The notes under the pieces are model-generated. The model had not been told where the DNA came from. It saw only the letters and a list, made by a program, of their open reading frames with translations, and ran no database searches. Positions 7,032-12,302 of a stretch of 12,302 nt of DNA are shown piece after piece (the stretch's first letter is position 1; the number at the start of each line of letters is the position of its first letter). The position numbers were made by a program, and so were the translations under genes. This DNA is from Acidobacteriota bacterium. GTDB taxonomy: Bacteria > Acidobacteriota > Terriglobia > Bryobacterales > Bryobacteraceae. The stretch covers positions 1-12,302 of the forward strand of contig JAPKYY010000459.1 in the NCBI GenBank assembly GCA_026394095.1, written 5' to 3'.

Positions 7032-7718
7032 TTAGCGGAAAGTGCGAAGCTTTTCTTCTCCTAAATGGGGTGTATGGTTGAATCCGGACAGAGACCAGCC
7101 GGTGGGGCGCTTCTTGAAAATCGTGAAAGAAGCATTGTGCAGACTGCCAGCCAGTTCAAAAATTTGACGCACGGGGGCGTCAAAGATTTTGGCCGTGCTT
7201 ATGCCAATTGGAGTGGCAGAGCTTACCAGGGCGATTCTTTGTACTTCGCTCTTTGCATCGAGACTGGAGAAGGCATTCAAAATTCGTTCGTGGAAGGCCG
7301 GCCATGTTTCACAATCTACCGGGAAGCGCCCCTCAATCCAGGCCTTGACCACCTGAAGGTCGCTTGGCCGCCAGGCTCTGTGTACTGGGTGAGCCGGGTC
7401 TGCTGCTGCTGCTGACATGCTCTCGAATTCTTGACGGAAAGCATCGTCAACTGCAGCGAGTTGTGGGGCAATCGATGCATAGACTGCGTCGAGATCAAAT
7501 TCGTTCCACTCCGGGGCAGCCGTTGCATTGCTGCTCAAGGCGGCAGCCGTTTCTCGCTGACGCCGCAGCCCGCCGCTCAATACCAGGTCAAACTGGATGC
7601 CTTGTTCTCGAAACCACTCTGACAAACGACTTGCCTGCTGATGGCCCAAATCAGACAAACGGTCATAATCACTTCGCAGTCCGGCTTGTCCGTGGCGGAT
7701 CAGGTAAAGCTCTTGCAT
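7032..7718 (-). CDS. Histidine phosphatase superfamily protein (phosphoglycerate mutase-like)
   Basis: 228 residues, ATG at 7716-7718; an in-frame TAG shortly upstream excludes a longer form. The catalytic motif LIRHGQAG is at 6-13, followed by the phosphate-pocket segment SGGLRRQRETA (48-58) and E73 (WNEFD) at a plausible acid position. The second phosphate-pocket His, usually in a VSHG-like motif after a hydrophobic strand, is replaced: IALVSSATPIG at 162-172 has no His. Some members of the family have SGG here instead, so activity is not excluded. The substrate is unknown; a small phosphorylated metabolite or a phosphoprotein (SixA-like) is possible. It lies between the 75-aa membrane protein and clpS, all on the minus strand with short gaps, probably one operon. 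Confidence 0.83.
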   Translation of the reverse strand: MQELYLIRHGQAGLRSDYDRLSDLGHQQASRLSEWFREQGIQFDLVLSGGLRRQRETAAALSSNATAAPEWNEFDLDAVYASIAPQLAAVDDAFRQEFESMSAAAADPAHPVHRAWRPSDLQVVKAWIEGRFPVDCETWPAFHERILNAFSSLDAKSEVQRIALVSSATPIGISTAKIFDAPVRQIFELAGSLHNASFTIFKKRPTGWSLSGFNHTPHLGEEKLRTFR

Positions 7719-7748
7719 CCTTCGATGGTACTGAAGCTGAGCTTGCTT

Positions 7749-7976
7749 CTATTTCTTTTCGTAGCTGGAATTCGGTTGCATCCATGCCGTTTCTTGCACC
7801 AGCAGGGAGTTCTCATTGCGGTAGAAATCAATGGGAGACACCGGCAGGGTCTTCGTATTGATGTACTCAAAGCTTAGATCGGGTGCTGTTGGCCGCGGTG
7901 CTCCCGCAATGTATCCGAGCAAAAAAGCTATGGGAGCGAAAAAACTGAGTAGGTAGAGCAAGCGGGTCAGTCTCAT
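7749..7976 (-). CDS. Small membrane-anchored protein, unknown function
   Basis: 75 residues, ATG at 7974-7976. Residues 5-25 are strongly hydrophobic (LLYLLSFFAPIAFLLGYIAG) after MRLTR, which fits a signal anchor or uncleaved signal peptide. The remaining ~50 residues are polar with several Pro (APRPTAPD, TLPVSPIDF) and would lie outside the membrane. I do not recognise a family. Codon choice looks ordinary for the window and the frame sits 30 bases before the phosphatase gene on the same strand, which supports it being real. No clear ribosome binding site is seen. It is transcribed divergently from hisC with only 66 bases between the starts. Confidence 0.55.
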   Translation of the reverse strand: MRLTRLLYLLSFFAPIAFLLGYIAGAPRPTAPDLSFEYINTKTLPVSPIDFYRNENSLLVQETAWMQPNSSYEKK

Positions 7977-8042
7977 GGAACTGTCTGAGTAGTGGATTCA
8001 GGGCTGCGACATTCTCCCATTAATTCGCGCCAAACTGAAGTT

Positions 8043-8438
8043 ATGAGTCTTTCCAATCGAGCGCTGGTTCCTCCGTATGTGGCTGCCTTGAGACCCTATG
8101 TAGCGGGCAGGAGCGCCGAAGAAGTCGCCCATACTTACGGCCTCTCACGCGTGGTGAAGCTTGCCTCTAACGAGAATCCTCTGGGTGCTTCTCCGCTTGC
8201 GGTTGAGCGAATGCGGCAGTCTCTGGGTGCTCTGCATCTGTACCCGACTGGGCTTGACCTTCGGGCTCATCTCGCCGAACGCTTTAGAACAAAGATCGAA
8301 AACGTAATCACCGGGTCAGGCAGTGAGTGGATTATGGCGAACATTGTTCGCACCTTCCTGTCAGACCAGGATGCGAACCAAGATCATTTACCTCGCAAAC
8401 CCGAACAACCCCACCGGGACGATCTTTTCGAAGTCTGA
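8043..8438 (+). pseudogene. hisC: hisC, N-terminal part (frame lost at ~8371)
   Basis: Starting at ATG 8043 (a GTG at 7992 would add 17 unlikely residues), the first ~109 residues are histidinol-phosphate aminotransferase: VPPYVAALRPYVAGRSAEEV, the substrate/PLP segment SNENPLGASP, YPTGLDLRAHLAERF, and TGSGSEWIMANIVRTFL. After LSDQD (CAGGAT ending at 8370) the frame no longer resembles HisC and ends in unrelated residues at TGA 8436-8438. The enzyme makes L-histidinol phosphate from imidazole-acetol phosphate with glutamate as amino donor. The break removes the segment with the aromatic residue that stacks on PLP. Confidence 0.8.
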
Positions 8439-9006
8439 GTTCGATACCTTCTATCAGCACGTACCCTCGCATGTGCTGATCATCCTCGACGAGGCCTATT
8501 TTGAATATGCGAAGGACAATCCGGTCTATCCAGACTCGATGAGCTATCGCTACGATAACGTGATTACGCTTCGTACCTTTTCCAAGAGTTATGGTCTTGC
8601 CGGCGTGCGAATTGGGTATGGATTTGCCCACGAAGATCTGATCGCCAGTTTGATGAAGATCAAACTCCCGTTTGAGCCTTCTACTTTGGCTAATGCCGCA
8701 GGCATCGGTGCTATCGACGATGAGGCGTTTTTGACGCGCACGCTTGAACACAATCGACGGGGGTTGCAGCGGGTAGTGACCGAGCTTGGCGTCCGGGGAT
8801 TTAAGACGGTTCCCAGCGAGGCGAATTTCGTGATGCTGCCGCTGGAATCTGCCGATGACGCACAGCGCTTGACGCAAGCGTTAGTCGAGCGCGGGGTGAT
8901 TATCCGTTCACTTGCGAATTTTGGTTTGCCCAGTTGTGTGCGCGTCTCAATTGGGACTGAAGATGAGAACGAATTCTTTTTGAAGACTCTTAGCGAAATC
9001 TTTTGA
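8372..9006 (+). pseudogene. hisC: hisC, C-terminal part (new frame)
   Basis: From CGA at 8372 in another frame, HisC similarity resumes at RTKIIYLANPNNPTGT, then ILDEAYFEYA, the PLP-lysine motif TFSKSYGLAGVRIGYG, the C-terminal domain segment EANFVML, and RVSIGTEDENEFFL up to TGA 9004-9006. The conserved Asn, Asp, Tyr and Lys of the PLP site are present. HisC relatives have about 45-50 residues between SDQD and RTKIIY that are absent here, and the join shifts the reading frame, so this is not a simple one-base error. As written the gene cannot give a working aminotransferase. The next GTG in this frame is at 8323, with no sign of a ribosome binding site. No other his gene is in the window. 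Confidence 0.8.
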
Positions 9007-9013
9007 ACCTTTG

Positions 9014-9041
9014 CCTAGAAAGCTACGTCTAGACTTCTAGG
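9014..9041. promoter_or_regulatory. Palindromic CTAG-rich site upstream of padR, likely operator
   Basis: CCTAGAA (9014-9020) and TTCTAGG (9035-9041) are perfect inverted repeats with a 14-base spacer, and the perfect palindrome GTCTAGAC (9027-9034) lies between them. Three CTAG cores occur within 28 bases, all in the short gap between hisC and padR. PadR repressors usually bind palindromes in their own promoter, so this is a good candidate for autoregulation. No known consensus is being matched. Confidence 0.5.
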
Positions 9042-9049
9042 TATCGGAA

Positions 9050-9385
9050 ATGTCCACCAAAACCAGAAATGACGCTCTCTCCGGCAGCCTTACGCTGCTG
9101 GTTCTTAAGACGCTTGCCCTTGGTGAGATGCATGGCTATGCGATTGCCAGCCGCATCCAACAAATGAGCTCTGATTTGTTGCGTGTGGAAGAAGGCAGCC
9201 TCTATCCAGCGCTTCACCGCATGGAGCAGGATGGCTGGATTTCGAGCCACTGGGGACTCACCGAATCCAATCGCAGGGCGCGCTTTTACACGCTTACCAA
9301 GACGGGACAACAGCAGTTGGAACAGGAACTGGAAAGCTGGCGCCGGATCACTCGCGGTGTATCGCTTGTGCTCGAAGCTGTCTAA
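9050..9385 (+). CDS. PadR family transcriptional regulator
   Basis: 111 residues from ATG 9050. The PadR winged-helix pattern is clear: SLTLLVLKTLALGEMHGYAI (helix 1 and the GYxI turn), EEGSLYPALHRMEQDGWI (recognition helix) and RRARFYTLTKTG (beta wing), followed by a short C-terminal helix (QQQLEQELESWRRI) for dimer formation. It is the short PadR form that in Acidobacteriota nearly always precedes an ADOP permease gene, as here with a 16-base gap. It probably represses this two-gene operon through the palindrome at 9014-9041 and is released by an unknown, perhaps hydrophobic, ligand. Confidence 0.92.
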   Translation: MSTKTRNDALSGSLTLLVLKTLALGEMHGYAIASRIQQMSSDLLRVEEGSLYPALHRMEQDGWISSHWGLTESNRRARFYTLTKTGQQQLEQELESWRRITRGVSLVLEAV

Positions 9386-9401
9386 GGGAAGGGGAATCGC
9401 C

Positions 9402-11891
9402 ATGGGATTTTTCAATCGACTCAAAACCACACTCTTCGCTCAGGATGAAGTGCGCCGCCGCGCCGAAGAAGAGGCTGAGTTTCACCTGGAGATGCGCGCC
9501 GAAGAGTATCGCAAGCAGGGCATGTCTGAAGCGGAAGCCCGTCAGAAGGCTCGCCTCGGCTACGGAAATGTCCTGAGCCAACAGGAACAAGCCGGAGATA
9601 CCGACATGCTTGCTGGCCTTGAAGGTACGATGCGAGATGTCAAGGTTGGGTATCGGCGTCTGCGGCGCAGCCCTCTTTTCCTGGTCTCAGCCGTATTGCT
9701 CCTTGCCGTTGGTCTTGGGGTAAATGCTGCTGTTTTCAGCGTGCTGGACACGCTTTTTCTTCGCAGCTTGCCGTTTCCCGGGGCTGACCGTTTGGTTGTG
9801 CTCAAAGAGATCCGTCAGAACCGGACCAGCAACAGCAACCCCCAGCGCATTGCGGATTGGCGTGCGAGGGTGACTGGGTTTGAGGTTGTGGCCAGCAGCT
9901 TCGGTGAAGCCATGCAGTTGCGAGAGCGCGAAGGCAATCGTCCAGTGAATGTTATGCGTGTTGTTGGTGACTGGATTGCTTTGCTTGGTGCTCCAGTCGT
10001 TGAAGGCCGTCGATTTGAGGCGAGCGAATTTCGTGGAGGCAAAGTGGCCATGCTTACAGCCAAGAGCCGGGATCTTGCGAGGGTTGGCGATACGATTCGA
10101 TTGGGCGATAGTTCTTATCAGGTGATCGGAGTTCTCGATAATTCCGCTGTTCTTGGAGAAGACGTGCAAGTAGTTACGCCCATAGGCGAAGGACTTCTGG
10201 ATGGGCCACGGAAGGCTGGTTATCTGCAGGTGGTGGCTCGTCTCAAACCCGGCGTTACGCTGGCTTCCGCTGAGGCCGAGGCGTTGAGTGTGGCCGAGCA
10301 ATTGGGACGAGAATATCCTGATACCGATCGCGGTACGACAGTAAGAGTGGTTCCGGCACAACAGGCATGGACAGAAGAAGCCCGCGAGCCCGCACTCTAC
10401 ATCCAGGGTGCGGCTGCACTCTTGCTGCTGATCACGCTGGTAAACCTGGCAGGCCTCTTGGCCGCTCGCGCCCTTGAGCGCAAGAAGGAAGACACGGTTC
10501 GACTCTTTCTCGGGGCTGGGCGCTGGCATCTTATCCGGTTGCATCTGGTGGAGTCCGCCCTGTTGGTTGGCTTTGGTTGCGGTGCGGCAATGCTGCTTGC
10601 GCCCTGGGCGCTTGCGCTTCTGCAGACCAACTACGGCGATGATTTTGCCCCAATCAAGACCGCGGTGATTGATCTGCGGGTGTTTGGATTCCTGATCCTT
10701 ACCGGTGTTCTCAGCACGCTTCTCTTTGCCAGCGTCATGGCCTGGCAGAGTTCCCGTGAAAAGGATGTGCGGGGCCAGTCGCAGTTTCAACTCCGTAACT
10801 TGCTCATTGTCTCCGAAGCTGCCCTGGGGCTTGTTTTGCTGGCTGCCTCCTTCCAGTTGGTTCGTGACTTTAACAACCTGCGTTTCGCGCCGCTAGGCTT
10901 TAAGGAACAGGGATTGCTGAGCGCACGTGCTTACTTGAGCTGGAGCACCGACAACGAGGTTTTGAGCGCCGCCATCCAACGTGGTCTCGAACAAACCAGT
11001 GCGCTACCCGGTGTCTCTGCCGTCGCCATCGTTGACCGGCTTCCTCTCGAGGGTGGGTCCCAAGATAGTCCAGTGTTTATCCAAGGCCAGCATGAGAAGA
11101 CGCCTGAGACGGTGGGTATCCGGATGGCTTCCAATAACTATTTCGCACTCATGGGGATTCCCGTCTTGGCGGGGCAACTCCCTACCGATGACAGCTCGGT
11201 GCTGGTGAATGAGACCTTTGCCAAACGCTATCTCGAAAACAACGCGATTGGCCGCAGTGTATCAACCGACGGCAAGACCTGGAAGCGAGTGGCCGGTGTT
11301 GTTGCGAGCGTTCGTTACTCTTCCAAGGATGCGAATCCACGACCGGAAGTTTTCTATAGTGAGCGTACTCAATCCTGGCCCATGCTTACCTTCGTGATTC
11401 AAAGCTCCCAGCCGGCTGCTGCACTGTCGCCGATCTTGCGCAAACTTTGGTCTGAGATCAATGCCGATGCAGACTTCAAGGGTGTCACCAGTATGGAGAA
11501 TCGCATCGATGAAATCGTTGTACAGCCTCGACGTCAGCGGGATGTAGTGGTGATCTTTGGAGTGGTAGCACTCTTGCTGGTTGTGGCCGGGGTTTACGGC
11601 ATCATGGCCAGTGATATGCAACGCCGACGTCGCGAGATGGGGATCCGGATTGCGATTGGTGCCAGCCGCAACCACATCATCGGTAGTGCCTTGAGCCGGG
11701 CCGGTTGGCTGAGTCTGGCGGCGTCAACAATCGGAGCTGTTCTGATCCTTGTTCTTCTTCAGAAATGGGTGGAGCCACTCTCGATCGCTTCCGGCATTGC
11801 TGCCATCTGCACCGGGATGTTACTGGCTGGATTCATCCCTGCCTGGCGTGGTTCACGGGCCGATCCGATGCTTGCCCTGCGTCAAGATTGA
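9402..11891 (+). CDS. FtsX-like permease of the ADOP family
   Basis: 829 residues from ATG 9402, with AAGGGAAGGGG at 9385-9394 as ribosome binding site; an upstream extension of the frame overlaps padR and is not protein-like. Residues ~18-70 are the soluble prefix with a charged helix (RRRAEEEAEFHLEMRAEEY). TM1 is at ~91-116 (SPLFLVSAVLLL) and a first extracytoplasmic MacB-like domain at ~120-325. TM segments follow at ~333-355, ~383-407, ~427-447 and ~466-486. A second extracytoplasmic domain spans ~500-710, then TM segments at ~713-735, ~769-787 and ~795-815, ending in the FtsX signature SRADPMLALRQD. The duplicated permease in one chain, without an ABC ATPase beside it, is the 'acidobacterial duplicated orphan permease' plan. 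It may act in efflux, lipoprotein handling or mechanotransmission; the substrate is unknown. The last 10 bases overlap the opposing EAL gene. Confidence 0.92.
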   Translation: MGFFNRLKTTLFAQDEVRRRAEEEAEFHLEMRAEEYRKQGMSEAEARQKARLGYGNVLSQQEQAGDTDMLAGLEGTMRDVKVGYRRLRRSPLFLVSAVLLLAVGLGVNAAVFSVLDTLFLRSLPFPGADRLVVLKEIRQNRTSNSNPQRIADWRARVTGFEVVASSFGEAMQLREREGNRPVNVMRVVGDWIALLGAPVVEGRRFEASEFRGGKVAMLTAKSRDLARVGDTIRLGDSSYQVIGVLDNSAVLGEDVQVVTPIGEGLLDGPRKAGYLQVVARLKPGVTLASAEAEALSVAEQLGREYPDTDRGTTVRVVPAQQAWTEEAREPALYIQGAAALLLLITLVNLAGLLAARALERKKEDTVRLFLGAGRWHLIRLHLVESALLVGFGCGAAMLLAPWALALLQTNYGDDFAPIKTAVIDLRVFGFLILTGVLSTLLFASVMAWQSSREKDVRGQSQFQLRNLLIVSEAALGLVLLAASFQLVRDFNNLRFAPLGFKEQGLLSARAYLSWSTDNEVLSAAIQRGLEQTSALPGVSAVAIVDRLPLEGGSQDSPVFIQGQHEKTPETVGIRMASNNYFALMGIPVLAGQLPTDDSSVLVNETFAKRYLENNAIGRSVSTDGKTWKRVAGVVASVRYSSKDANPRPEVFYSERTQSWPMLTFVIQSSQPAAALSPILRKLWSEINADADFKGVTSMENRIDEIVVQPRRQRDVVVIFGVVALLLVVAGVYGIMASDMQRRRREMGIRIAIGASRNHIIGSALSRAGWLSLAASTIGAVLILVLLQKWVEPLSIASGIAAICTGMLLAGFIPAWRGSRADPMLALRQD

Positions 11892-12302
11892 GCAGACGCT
11901 TTGCGCAAAAGCGCCAGTGCCTCATCTTCCGGTAGCGGCTTCGAAAAAAGATAGCCCTGCCCAAAATTGCAGCCTAGTTCTCGGAGATGGTTTTCCTGTT
12001 CCTGCGTCTCAATGCCTTCGGCCACCACTTGCATACCCAGGTTACTGGCAATGCCCAGCATAGACTTCACCAAATCGTCGGCCTGTTGGTTGCTGCACAT
12101 TTCTTTCAAAAAGGCCTTGTCGATCTTCAAGGCATCGAAGTTCATGTTGCTCAAATACTGAAGTGAGGAATAACCGGTTCCGAAATCGTCCAGATGCAGT
12201 TTCACGCCCATTGCCTGCAAGTCGGCAAAAAGCTGCGTGGTCTCCTTAGAGTCTGCAATAAACACAGATTCTGTGATTTCCAGTTGCAGGGCTTTCGGGT
12301 CA
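11882..12302 (-). CDS. EAL-domain c-di-GMP phosphodiesterase (C-terminal part, cut by window edge)
   Basis: The frame is open to the right edge, and 139 C-terminal residues are visible up to TGA at 11882-11884. They form the second half of an EAL domain with the metal and catalytic set intact: EITES (8-12, giving a metal-binding Glu), DDFGTGYSSL, LKIDKAFL with the conserved Lys, VAEGIET with its Glu, and GQGYLFSKPLP. An active phosphodiesterase that cuts c-di-GMP to pGpG is therefore likely. The N-terminal part (the EAL signature itself and any GGDEF, PAS or sensor domain) is outside the window. An internal GTG at 12263-12265 is not a real start, since LQLEITES in front of it is part of the domain. 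It is convergent with the permease gene and overlaps it by 10 bases. Confidence 0.9.
   Translation of the reverse strand, partial: DPKALQLEITESVFIADSKETTQLFADLQAMGVKLHLDDFGTGYSSLQYLSNMNFDALKIDKAFLKEMCSNQQADDLVKSMLGIASNLGMQVVAEGIETQEQENHLRELGCNFGQGYLFSKPLPEDEALALLRKASAQS

Noticed and set aside
9687..10790. Minus-strand open frame (367 codons) opposite the permease
   Set aside because: No ribosome binding site or domain, and the plus strand here is clearly the ADOP permease.

Overview
The window reads as a gene-dense chromosomal segment of an Acidobacteriota bacterium, probably from the Bryobacter/Solibacter side. This is inferred from three things. There is a PadR repressor directly followed by a long FtsX-type permease with the acidobacterial 'ADOP' architecture. 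Secreted proteins carry a carboxypeptidase-regulatory-like beta domain. There is also an M14 zinc-carboxypeptidase paralogue cluster with Asp-rich loops. I see no tRNA, rRNA, CRISPR array, insertion sequence or plasmid/phage gene.

Layout. (1) Positions 1-254, minus strand: the 5' end of a secreted protein that runs off the left edge. (2) Positions 255-424: a divergent intergenic region with a TATACT box, three copies of GATTTCA and a strong ribosome binding site. (3) Positions 425-6655, plus strand: a tightly packed block. It holds an M14-like gene broken in two at position ~927, two intact M14 zinc carboxypeptidases, moaB and a small c-type cytochrome. Neighbouring genes overlap by GTGA/ATGA junctions, so the first four are probably translationally coupled. 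An 11-bp hairpin closes the block. (4) Positions 6679-7976, minus strand: a 75-aa membrane-anchored protein of unknown function, a histidine-phosphatase-family protein and a divergent ClpS. (5) Positions 8043-9006, plus strand: hisC, broken by an internal deletion and frameshift. (6) Positions 9050-11891, plus strand: padR and an 829-aa ADOP permease, preceded by a CTAG-rich palindrome that is a likely operator. (7) Positions 11882-12302, minus strand: the C-terminal part of an EAL-domain c-di-GMP phosphodiesterase that overlaps the permease gene tail to tail.

Functional reading. The M14 products have signal peptides and should act outside the cytoplasmic membrane on peptides. The first member has lost all three zinc ligands but keeps the catalytic Glu position, so it looks like a pseudo-peptidase next to two active paralogues. 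moaB (molybdenum cofactor) and the cytochrome sit in the same transcription unit without an obvious biochemical link. Two genes, M14-1 and hisC, each lack an internal block (about 24 and 45-50 codons by comparison with relatives) and change frame at the gap. This is either genuine decay or a shared assembly or sequencing artefact, and it is the first thing to check.
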